Part shown: piece after piece, positions 36,317 through 46,906 of the stretch
Numbering within the stretch: position 1 is the first letter of the stretch
Layout of the letters: every line of letters begins with the position of its first letter
Assembly (NCBI GenBank): GCA_958510875.1
Contig: OY294070.1
Span: 113,626,703-113,690,702 of the forward strand
From: Endomychus coccineus
Taxonomy: Eukaryota; Arthropoda; Insecta; Coleoptera; Endomychidae
DNA: 64,000 nt
Reading direction: 5' to 3'
Made by a program: the position numbers and the translations under genes
Notes under the pieces: model-generated
Databases searched by the model: none
Seen by the model: only the letters and a program-made list of their open reading frames with translations
Told to the model about the DNA's origin: nothing

Positions 36317-37182
36317 ACCGGGATATCAAAAACTATTTCGGTCAAGGGTGGTTGTGGAATCTAAAACGTGTGTCTTACTTTACGTTTGAAATAATTATGT
36401 CACTGTCACACTGACATCATCAATAACCTACTAATTTCACACCTATTTATTTCAGTTGTAAAACAATAATGAACTACAAATTATGAAATAATTATGTGAA
36501 CTTTGAACCTTTTCAGCCACAATGCGGCTTAAAAACTGTTTTGAAATAGTTAGTTTTCCGTAAACCGATTGACGTTCACGTGAGAAGCTCGTAGCACGCG
36601 AGTTAGAAAAGTGAAAACTGGTTGTAGCTAATACGGCTTTACGACGACTTTTCGCGTGCCGTTTTCGCTCCATGTAGTTAGATTTAGTATCGGACCGTGC
36701 CCGACGGCCCTTCTTTTTTCGATAAATCTCCATTAAATAGGAAAATTTAATTAAATAGTTTGAGCTATTCTCAGATCTCAGCTACGCGCGTCTAACGTGC
36801 GACGTACCAAAGGAAATTTTCTCTCGCGACTAAAATATACACAAAGCGGGCAAAAGCTAGCGGCCCATAGCCAAAAACACTTTATTACAACTGGCGCCGG
36901 TCGCACGGGGCAAGAAACGGCCCCAAATTAACAAGATCGAGGTAAAATGTATAAACTCTAACTTACGCGCAAACTTTCTAATTTCGATAGGCTACGTGAA
37001 AATCCCGGAGTCCAAAGCGCTAAAGACTTCTGAGTGTTACAATATTCGTATAAAATTGCGAAATTTCGCACTTTTAGAAACTTCAAATTAATAATGATAT
37101 AATTATTTCAAACGTAAAGTAAGACACACGTTTTAGATTCCACAACCACCCTTGACCAAGATAATTTTTGATATCCCGGTAT
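36317..37182. mobile_element. Unclassified element with about 80-bp terminal inverted repeats
   Basis: Left end ACCGGGATATCAAAAACTAT and onward through GTGTGTCTTACTTTACGTTT (to about 36398). Right end is its inverse from about 37099 to 37182. The arms differ at a few positions. Inside, a 93-codon minus-strand frame (36733-36452) is unusually basic (YRKKKGRRARSDTKSNYMER) but has no recognised relative, and a GC-rich patch lies at about 36780-36920. The superfamily is undetermined, because no clear target duplication is visible. Confidence 0.8.
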
Positions 37183-37875
37183 TTGTAGTATTATCGATTG
37201 ATCATTATTTCGTTTTATTACATTACATTTTATGTGATTTTCCCTAATTTCTTAGTTTGACATTTCTTATCTTTTTTGTTCAATTTATTATTTTCTAACC
37301 AATTTACATTACTTTTCTTTTCATACTGCTCTCACATAAATCCTTAAACAAGGACACTCAAGCTATAATGTAAATAGCTGTGGGATGAATCTGATTCTTT
37401 TAGTTATTTTCTCATTTTATATTTACTTATATTAATATGTTATGTTACTGAAATTGAAATTAATTTTTGAATAAAAGTATTACTATTAATATGATTATTA
37501 ATTTACTTCTTCACAATTTTATAGGAATTTGACAAGATTTAACGTGTACACTATAAAACGAATTTACTATTCAATATCTTCAGCTTGTTCGGATGTATCA
37601 AACAGTTCAGAGACCCCTGGTCGAAAGATCAACTCTAGTGCAGTGATCCTCGTCGCATTATGTTAATTGTTTTAAGCAGAAGTACAAATTTATGATGCAG
37701 AACAGTTATTTTTGTTAGTTTATGTCATTCGCGAGTATTATTTCCCGTCTATGTGTATAGAGACTATATTGACACACCTGAATGAAATAACGGATGGGGA
37801 CGGAGTCATCTTATGTTAGTTATGCTAATTCGTATTGGTAAACGTGTTCGCCTATTCAAACATATATTTTTTAAG
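37183..37875. other. No gene seen
   Basis: AT-rich spacer with no recognised feature. Confidence 0.5.
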
Positions 37876-38379
37876 CATTTTATTGATTAGTAACCGCGGA
37901 TTATTTACATAACCGGGAAGATTTGACATGTTGCAGAAGAACCCCAATATTTGGAAATATTAAATTATCTAATATTTACTTTTCCTGGTTCATCGGAAAG
38001 ACACTTCATGCACATTCTAATCAAAATATTGAACTGCAATCATTTTATTTATTAGTAACCGCGGATTATTGACATAACCGGGAAAATTTGACATGTTGCA
38101 GAAGTACCCCAATATTTGGAAACATTAAATTATCTAAGATTCACTTTTCTTGGTTCATCGGAAATGCATTTCAGGCATATTCTAACCAAAATATTGAACT
38201 GCAATCATTTTATTCATTAGTAACCTCGGATTATTCACATAAACGGGCATATTTGACATGTTGATGTTGCAGAAGAACCCTAATATTAGGAAACATTAAA
38301 CTATCTAAGATTCACGTTTGTCGGTTCATCGGAAAGGCATTTCAAGCATATTCTAACCAGAATATTGAACTGCAATCAT
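37876..38379. repeat. 165-bp tandem repeat, three copies
   Basis: TTAGTAACCKCGGATTATT recurs with spacing of exactly 165 bp (TAACC at 37891, 38056 and 38221). Each unit also carries ATTTGACATGTTG, TGGTTCATCGGAAAG-like and TATTGAACTGCAATCAT. The third copy has an extra GATGTTG. The length is satellite-like, but only three copies are present. Confidence 0.92.
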
Positions 38380-39555
38380 GATTGTAAATTATAATGCAAA
38401 TAAATAATGGATTCAAAGCCGGCCCTAAGCTAAATGGCGCCCAAGGCATTGTCCTTTTTAAAAGGCGATAGTGGTATTAACGGACAACAAAAATTTAAAT
38501 ATTTTTCAATGAAATAGTGCTTGATGGAAACTACTTGATGAACTAACTGAATCTTCAATACTTTGCATATAAACCATGAACTAATTCAGACTTATTGGAT
38601 CTTCACAACACCGTTCTTTTTCAAAAATAAAAAACCAATGTTAATTGTATTTTCTCAAAAACTGAATGTTCCAAAACAAAGCACCATATGCGTCCTTCCG
38701 GACCTTTTGGAAAGGTAAAGGAATATAACCCCAAATCCAGGACATCCTTCCTAATACAATACGGTTGGCAACCCTATTCCAGTTCCATTCGTTCTATTGT
38801 AGGCAATCGGAAATATATATTATTAGTGTGAATTTTGATAGGTAGTATCCACATCTATAATATTATGTATTTCCTGTTGCATGACTATATCTTAGTAGGT
38901 ATATTATAACACGTTATACCATGCGGCACTGTAAGAAAACAAATTCTTGTTGCACATGTGCACGACCTGAAATGACCTTATGATAATATGTAACCCTAAG
39001 GCAGACATGTTCAACTTCTCCGTAAGAATTGGACACCTTTGAATTTACAAAGTGTACCTTTTGCTTGTAGGTACCTTAACTATTTACATAAAGCTGCAAT
39101 TTACCCATCACCTCGAACATACACAAACGAATCAATTTCATAACTATATCCTTCATATAATGTAAGTTGAAACATATAACGTATTATGGTATTCAATTTA
39201 AAGGGACGGTTAAAAACGGCTTACTTCTTTTTGCTATAATTTTGGCAATAATGGACCGATTTTTATTATTCAGATTGCATTTAAGTTCCTTTTTTTCAAG
39301 TTATTATTATAATGCACATGGTCAATCATAGATGAATGAGAATTCTTCCGTATAATTTCATGTGTATAGTTTAATTTATGATTGATTATCACAACTCTAC
39401 AAAAAAATGTTTTGTCCTTGTCCTAAAATTTATGGCAGTTCATTGGAGATTTTAAGATGGTAGGATTTTTATTGGAACTACAGGGTGGAAATACAAAATA
39501 TCTATCCTATCTCTGTTTGTGGGATAGTAGAGCGGACGCTCAACACTTTGTTCAA
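38380..39555. other. No gene seen
   Basis: AT-rich DNA. No frame above about 60 codons beyond the minus-strand shadow of the next feature. Confidence 0.5.
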
Positions 39556-39559
39556 CGAT

Positions 39560-40075
39560 CATGGCCACTGAGAACCAAAACATTAAATGTGAACCTATTG
39601 CTGAATCTGAAAATGTATTAATGCCGCTTTTACACATAAAGTTAGGACTTATGAAACTATTCCTAAAAAAGGTAGATGAAAGGTCTGAAGCTTTACATTA
39701 AAAAAAACTGCAGTTCAAAGTTGTCAGAAGCAAATTCCATTGAAGAATTTCCAAAACTACTTACTAGTGCTCAACAAAAAAGTTGGAATAATTTTAAAGG
39801 AATAGTTTCTGGATTTTTAGGGAATAACAAAGTTGAAAATTACCGAGAGTTAGTTTAAAACATGTTAGAAAACTTTGAAACTATGGGTTGCAGAGTGCCT
39901 CTAAAAGTACGCTCTTTCAGATAAATTTGAAAAAAACATGGGGCGTACTCGGAAAAAACAAGGAGAACGTATTCATCAAGATATCATGGACTTCGTGCAA
40001 CGTTATCGGGGCCAATACAACGAAAATATGTTGAAGGATTACATTTTGGGGTTTAGTGATAGAAAGTACTTATAA
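39560..40075 (+). pseudogene. Broken reading frame of an unassigned TE-like protein family
   Basis: Across three frames the plus strand reads MPLLHIKLGLMKLFLKK, then KSWNNFKGIVSGFLGNNKVE, NYRELV, NMLENFETMGCRVPLKV, and finally GERIHQDIMDFVQRYRG. I recall these blocks (HIKLGLMK, FLGN..AENY..LV, MGC..S.K.H, GER.HQD) as a large family of uncharacterised repeated proteins in insects and other animals, in the same order. The function is unknown to me. Lesions are an in-frame stop after REL V (39857), frameshifts near 39665 and 39925, and loss of the LHSHLD-type block. Confidence 0.55.
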
Positions 40076-40619
40076 CATGAAAGAAAAAGTAATAAGGTTC
40101 ACTTTTGAACTTCATTCAACTATTTTGTAATTCGATATGATAGTAAAAGTTGATAAAAATTATATATAAATATGTTTGTTTCGATTTATCAATAAATACA
40201 AATTTAAACTATGGATTTTCTAAAATATGGATCAACTGTTCTCCTGGATACAAAAGCAGACTTTTTCAGGCCATAATTTTTTTTTCGTCTAGCTATCGAT
40301 AAATCTATTGAAATTTCGTACCCACTTATCGAAGTCAAAATTCGTGTTGACCTGTGTTATCATTGGTCATTCTGAAATGTCTTTCAATCTTAGTCTTCAG
40401 TTGACTGCTATTTTCAAAAGTGACTCCCCAAACTGAATATATTTCGACTGACTATTAGTTTAGTTTATTGTTCTTGCTCAGATACAATATAAATATGTAC
40501 AAAAAATATATGGAAGAATACCTCAAAGAGGTGTGGAGCACGTCTAGTTGAAATTTTATATAAATATGAATTACATTATATTTGTCATCGTAAATAAAAA
40601 TAACATACAGATATGATTA
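40076..40619. other. No gene seen
   Basis: AT-rich DNA; the left part may be the 3' untranslated part of the LINE that follows on the other strand. Confidence 0.5.
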
Positions 40620-42150
40620 GAGTGACTTAGAATACTTAGAAATAGGAATAGCTCAAATATCTTTGTCCGTAAAATATTCGTTCTGTGAGTAATAAGCTCG
40701 TTTTATAAGTAGAGATTTTAAATTGTTCTTGAGATGTCTTAATGGTAATTTTTTCAATGATTGGGGAATTTTATTATTATTTTTATTATGCAATATTGTA
40801 CATTTTTCTGGAGATATGTATAATTAAGTTTATTGCAGATGTTGCTATTTTTTGTTCTTGTATTATGATCATGATTGTTGGCTTGTTCCTGAAATAGATG
40901 CTGGTTTTGATGAGTGAAGATAACTGCTTCAAAAATGTATTGACTTGTTAAAGTAAGTATATCATTTCCTATAAATATTACGTTGGAACTTGTTCTTTGA
41001 GACAAGTTGGGGATACCTCTAAGACATCTTTTTTGGGTGCCAAACACTCGCTCTACATCACTAGAATTACCCCCAAAAAATCATCCCATATTTCAATGTT
41101 GACTGCACAAACGCATGATAAGCAGTTAACGCTGCCTCATAGTACACTAAGACTGAAATGTTTTTTAGGGCAAAGCAATATATTGATAACGTTCTCACTA
41201 CTTCATTTACTTGTTTATACCAATCTAATTTTGAATCAATGATTATACCGCAGGAAGTGCTATGTGTCACACACGTCAAATCAGTAACGGTATCACCCGA
41301 AATATTATTAATGGTCGATGTATATCCAAATTTGAGGATCTGAGTGTTATCTTTATCCATTCTTGAGTTATTTTAGTGAAACTAGTCTTCAGTAGTATCA
41401 ATAATTTGGAATATTCTCCTTTCTGGAATAGCATCCTCTGTTGATACCGTTATTGAGTTTTCATCAGGAATTGTTGTAGGTGTTTTTTTCAGTGATACAG
41501 GTAGATAATTTGTATATAGTATGAAAAGAAGTGGACCAAATATGGAGCCTTGAGGTACACCCTTATAAGTTCTGTGCATTTCTGACTTGATCTGATCACC
41601 ATTCGCCGTCTTAGAAATGCCATATCGTGGTCTATCTAGTAAGTATAACTGAATTGAATTAAATACCACTCCTCTGAAACCTTCAGTTTATTTAATAGAA
41701 TTTTATGATCTACGCTATCGAATGCCTTGCTTAAGTCGAGGCATAATAATGAAGTTGCCATGTCATTATTTAGTGAATTGATTATATGGCACAAAGTTCC
41801 AAATATTGCTCCTATCGTAGATTTACCTTTCCTACATCCATTTTGGGTTTCAGATAGTATTTCAAATCGTTCCAAAAATATGTACATATATAATTCTATG
41901 GAATATTTTACTCAGATTCGGAAGCCATGCGATTGGTCTATAGTTTGAGATAGTGTCCAGAGGACCTTTTTTTATCAATCGGAAGTATCTGGGCAATTTT
42001 TAGTTTGTCTGGAAATATGTCTTAGCTTAAGCAATTGTGAATAATATGAGTCAATGGAAATACGATTTCTTTAGCCACATGCTTCAATAATTTTATTGGA
42101 ATCCCATCATGACACCATGCATTAGTATTCTTTTAGAGTAATTATTATAC
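40620..42150 (-). pseudogene. Jockey/CR1-type LINE reverse transcriptase pseudogene
   Basis: Reading leftwards from 42150: AWCHDGIPIKLLKHVAKEI, IFPDKLKIAQILPI, then FEILSETQNGCRKGKSTIGA, LLCLDLSKAFDSVDHKILL, YKGVPQGSIFGPLLFILYTN, a palm region where the YADD box is not recognisable, GIIIDSKLDWYKQVNEV, and a tail with NHDHNTRTKNSNI. The order is that of a complete RT. Five or more frame changes and a stop in the SXDIF segment break it. This is the longest LINE coding remnant in the window. Confidence 0.87.
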
Positions 42151-43544
42151 GCTCAACATCATCCGGTCAGGTAGGTATAAGACAGATATTATTTTAATTT
42201 GCAGAAGATTAGTGTTGTCTTTATTGGTTGAATCAGGACATTGATGAATGAAGAAAACATTTATCTTATTTAATGTTACAATATAGAACTACTTGGAAGA
42301 AAATGTTTTTTGAGGCGTTACTTGTAGAATTGTTGATAGTTAAGGGTGAACGGTTTTGTTGTTGGTAATTCAATAGTTGTTTCCTTCAATATTGGGGTAA
42401 TTGGAGAAAATACTGGGCGAATAAATTCTTGCTTGCAAAATACAAACTTTTATGTATAACTTAATATAACGTTGATATACCGATACAGGCTCGATCAAAG
42501 TTTTTAATTGACATTCACGGCTGTTCCGTATAAGTATTTGAAGCGTAGGGAGCGGAGCTTTCATAGGAAAATTATTCAAACACGATATTTCGGTGATGAT
42601 TCGATTATTACGAATGTAGATACCTCAGCTTTCGCCAAAATCAGACAATCAATGTAAGGGTCGAGCATGGCCAGCATTAGGGAGATCCCCTGATTGCTCC
42701 ACACACAATCCATAATCCAGAATATGTGATCGCTGGGCCTCGATTTTTTTCATTATTTTGACTATTTAACTACACGAGAGTGTAAGGCAGCGATGGAATG
42801 TTGTCTCCGGAACGTAGCATCTCTAGTGGCAGATATTCAGCTACTGAGTCTTCTCTATCCAATCGTTGATTGAAAGAGTTATACTTTCAGACAACGAACC
42901 AAGGTGGCTTAAATGGCTCCCAAGTAGACTAAGTTTTGTCTCAAAAACAGAGATGAAGAATGTGACATTAATTTTTTGTATTTTCTATAGATACCGATAT
43001 ACAAGCAACGAAATTTGCCCACCTTGTACATAATAATATCAAAATTTTCATCTCAAACTAACTGCAGCTGCTATTTTACGTGTATTTTGAGGTTGAGATT
43101 TTAGTTTGGGAAAAATAATTATCTCTGAATAAATCCACTTGAAAGTAGTACACAATATTTTTTGATTGATTGTCTGTCTTACCTAATATAACCAGATCAT
43201 TAGAATCCTGAATTGCACTCACCTGAAACAAAAAAAGCATATAAATAAACGCATCCAAGTAGAATTTTTGGAAATGATAAAGCACCAAGTGATCCAAACG
43301 TCTTCTACTAGGAGATATAGGTACCACTGAAAGAATTGTTCATAATGCATAATGCAAAGAAAGGACGTGTTAGCAGTCAATAGGCATAGTCAAGTCACTA
43401 AACACGATATAAATTATTATAATATTCTAGTTCTTCAATATTTCCGCCGGAACAGTCTGCGTATCCAATAATTGTTATTTTCTCCAGAGAGAAAAGTTCA
43501 AATATATCATCTCCAGCTGAGGGTACCCTCTTGTTTGCATTATT
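42151..43544. other. Mostly featureless; one weak microexon candidate
   Basis: No gene recognised. A possible 40-bp spliced exon on the minus strand is listed at 43183-43222. Confidence 0.45.
43183..43222 (-). other. Candidate 40-bp microexon
   Basis: On the minus strand a polypyrimidine tract TTTTTTTGTTTCAG is followed by 40 bases reading VSAIQDSNDLVIL in one frame and then a donor GTAAGA. The splice signals are good, but no neighbouring exon was found and the peptide is not recognised. Confidence 0.2.
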
Positions 43545-43680
43545 AACCTCAAAAACTATTTAAACAGTACATTTTGTTTCCTAATTTAGTTTACTCTGAT
43601 GATGGCTAATTGGTAGCTGAAAGGTCATTGGTACTTTGATAGTATTTTAATAGATAAGGGCTATTCAGTAAGAAAATATG
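43545..43680 (+). repeat. Solo terminal repeat of a Penelope-like element
   Basis: Aligns with the terminal repeats of the element at 22985-24555: TATTTAAACAG.TACATTTTG, TTTAGTTTACTCTGATGATG, GGCTAATTGGTAG and ATAAGGG.TATTCAG occur in the same order as at 24420-24540. No coding sequence is attached. Confidence 0.82.
43596..43622 (+). ncRNA. Hammerhead-ribozyme-like core
   Basis: CTGATGA (43596-43602) is followed by T, a five-pair stem GGCTA/TAGCT (one G-U pair) closed by ATTGG, and then GAAA (43619-43622), with GGTC next. CUGAUGA and GAAA joined by stem II are the two fixed cores of a hammerhead ribozyme, and such ribozymes are reported from Penelope terminal repeats. The extra T and the poor match for stem I leave activity doubtful. 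Confidence 0.4.
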
Positions 43681-44780
43681 CAGTAGTAATCGACGGAGCT
43701 CAAGAATTATTCAGTATATTTGACAGGTTTATCGCTTTATTTTTAAAGTTCATCTTTCCGAAAAAAATACGGTAACATGACTTACCCTTATTCTACACGA
43801 TTCTGTTTGAGATTCGGTAATTTTGGAAAATGCCTTTGCGCGAAACAGGGTTTCTCAAATTTATACAATTACTGAATCTTGCTTTGTTTCTCACAAATGT
43901 ATACTTCTATGTGTAGGTAATCTATTTTGAATGAAAGAAAAGAGATCGATAGACTGTAGTTTAATCTAGCGTTTCATCCTTCACATAGTTCTGAGATTAA
44001 AACTACGAACAAATTCGGAGCTAATCAAACAATTTTCAACTCCGTCGTTACTTCGACAGATTTTCCGGTTGAAGTATGAACCTTTCTGTAAAATGCCGGG
44101 CTCACGGGGAAACCCCCAACCCCCTCTCAACAGTACATGGCGAAACTTGTCATAGGTCAATTGAGTATGATAAATGATAATGTTTCAATTCGAGTCTCCA
44201 ATAATGATGTAACATTAAAATATACAAGAGGAAATAGTTTACTTCGTATCAGAATGTTGAAAGTTTGTAAAATAATTCTAATGAACAATATGTTATACGT
44301 TCTGTTTTGCGGTTTGTACCATATAAATTCTCCATTACATGAACCCATTACATTTCATCGCACACGTTGCACCTACATCATCTCGAGAGCAGCCTCGACG
44401 GGAATTCTACTGCTGTATCCAATTATAAGCTTTTAACTTTTTATAACATACGTGGTGACGGACAACATACCGAGCAAATGTATAACATGTCAGAGAAGAG
44501 TTAAATTGTAATCAAGTTTTGTTCAGGAAGATGGAAATCATTTTGATATCCTTCCAATTACCATTTCATGACAGCACAGCCAAATAACAACCAATGAAAA
44601 CCCATAATTACGTATCTTGATGACATTCTGGACAGATTAATTATTTTCATCAACTACCATAGTGAAAATACAATTTTGACGTACTGATTCTAGGCCGGTA
44701 AGGTACTTTACCTGACTCCGAATAGGTCTACTTACTTAAGTATAATAAATAGTTAATCGGTTCCATGTGATTACACCCTC
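43681..44780. other. No recognised gene
   Basis: A 99-codon plus-strand frame (44137-44436) overlaps a minus-strand frame, and neither is recognisable. Otherwise empty. Confidence 0.5.
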
Positions 44781-45712
44781 ACAAGAGTAAGTACTCTCAC
44801 CCACCATCTGGAACATAGTAGTCGATGGTGAGTTGAGGACAGTAGGCAACCTAGGATGTCACGTGATCGGTTACGCCGAAGACATACTCATAACCGTCAG
44901 AGGAAAATTTCTGAATACTCTGATGGACCTAATACAATCAGCACTGACTGCACTGAATAAATGTTGTAGGGATAAAGGGTTGAAGATCAACCCTAAGAAA
45001 ACAAAAATTGTAGTTTCCACTAGGAAGTACAAAACAGTGCCGAGAGAGAACTGACCATAGCAGGTCAGGTGATTAAAATCAGCGAACAAGATAAATACCT
45101 AGGAGTTATCTTAGGCAATAAACTATCGAAACCACAACTAGAACAACAATGCCGCAAATTCACCTTAACTTTTTGGTTCTGTGGAAGGGCTATGGGCAAC
45201 AATTGGGGCCTCAGTTCAAACACCATAATGTGGATCTTCGAAGCCATCCTTAAACCAAGGTTGATATACGCCTCGGTGGTGTTGTGGAAAATAGCAGAGC
45301 TCAGGACGACCAAATCAATCCTAGATCATCTGAGAAAGCTCATCCTGGGTGCTGCTATGGGAGCCACGAAAAGCGTTCCCATGGCCTCCATCTGCCTATA
45401 AAAGCTGCCCACAGACTTATATCAATAAGACTCTGGAAGGCAAACGGTAACTACACCTCACTACCAATCAGAGGTGAAACACACCCCATCTATCTCTATG
45501 GCAGGAAAGTATTCGCCTCCAATTATGTGGTCTTGCAAAAAAACTTAAGCAAAAATCAAAAAGTCACACTCCCAAATAATCAAAAAAAAATGCAGCAGCC
45601 GGGTATCCGAATAATCCCTGCAAAACGTAGCAGGGGATAGTGTACAAGCGTCTTTGACGGTGCACTGAAATATTATATCCGCTACTATCACAATACCAAT
45701 ACCAATTACTAA
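44781..45712 (+). pseudogene. LOA/R1-type LINE: RT joined directly to its 3' end
   Basis: The plus strand reads NIVVDGELRTVGNLGCHVIG, then YAEDILITVRGKF (the catalytic YADD box as YAED), GLKINPKKTKIVV, KYLGVILGNKL, then WGLSSNTIMWIFEAILKPRL, YASVVLW and RKLILGAAMGATKSVP. One-base frame changes occur near 45050 and 45280. At about 45590-45600 the sequence jumps from the region after the RT thumb straight to the last codons (AGIRIIP...) and 3' untranslated end, CAGGGGATAGTGTACAAG, skipping the whole RNase H domain that the family copy at 10990-11790 retains. Confidence 0.85.
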
Positions 45713-46826
45713 AATTACTTACAATATCGTTTATTCATTACAATCGTATCAAAAACGCTCTTAAAATGTTCAAGTGCACTGCACTTGAGCATCAAATTGG
45801 TTCAGGTTTGATATGCATTTCCAATATGCGATGCCGCACCCTAATGTACGAACCCAATTAGCCTAACCGTTAATCTTTCATTGGCCTAAAGCTACAAAAA
45901 TTCTGATAATTGAAACACTATCACGCAACGCATGATCTGTTAAGATGCAATACAAATTATGCTAATAAGCTGAGAGTAATTTGATAAAATACCATTCAAA
46001 ACATCATACTAAATAACATGACGACCATTTCTTCGGCACGAATTTGTTACATTAGGTATATCACTCATTGAAAATAAATTCAAGATCGAAGTTTACGTTG
46101 TACAAATACTGCCCCGTGGGATCCAAACGATGACAGCATTTGAATTATTACTGAGCATGATGATAAACATGGAACCAAATCATCAAACAGTCAAAATGTT
46201 TGAATATTACTGCATTAAAATACTGGTTCTAGAACGGATCATGAGATATGGATGTATTAAAATGAGCAATTGAATTTCTTCACCGAATTAATGCGGTAAT
46301 TTACAGGATGCCATATATCAGTTTTGGGTAAATAACACATTACTCATGTGGAACCATGCAACTTAAAATTGTATTAAGTCTTCAAATTAAGATAGGATTT
46401 TAGATTTTCAATCACCGCCACGGTTTTCTACGATGCCTGTGCCATTTTCCACTTTTTTAGCCATTATTGTTACTTTTCTTTGGGTCAGGTTTAAGGCTGC
46501 CAGGATTTTTTGTACACACCTGGTAGCATGCTTGTCGGTCTGTATTCCAAAAAATTAGCTTAATGGGTACAGTTTGTTTCCTTTGAAAACTTTTTTTTGG
46601 AGTAGTCACTTTCAACAGATGCGAAATTTTGATGTCTTGATCCTTTCTATTTAGTGTACTGTATACAGCGTCTATTTTTATTTTTAGTGGACCCTACGCT
46701 TATCTACTTTCAGGGCCCCTTCGTAGTAAAAGGAATAAATCATTAATAGCGGCGCGTTCCGAAAACTTGGTGGCAGAAATAGGACAAAAAAGCAATAACA
46801 ATAAGTTAGTACTGTTGAAAACCAAC
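45713..46826. other. No gene seen
   Basis: AT-rich DNA without recognised coding or repeat features. Confidence 0.5.
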
Positions 46827-46906
46827 AATTATATCATTTTGTCAACATATTGACAAGTTATATACGAATTATATCATTTTGTCAACATATTGACAAGTTA
46901 TATACG
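46827..46906. repeat. Exact 40-bp tandem duplication
   Basis: Two identical 40-bp units (46827-46866, 46867-46906) contain ATATCATTTTGTCAACATAT. The second unit ends at the left border of the foldback element. Confidence 0.93.

Noticed and set aside
37876..38379. CRISPR array
   Set aside because: The repeats are contiguous 165-bp units without short repeats and unique spacers, and the genome is eukaryotic.
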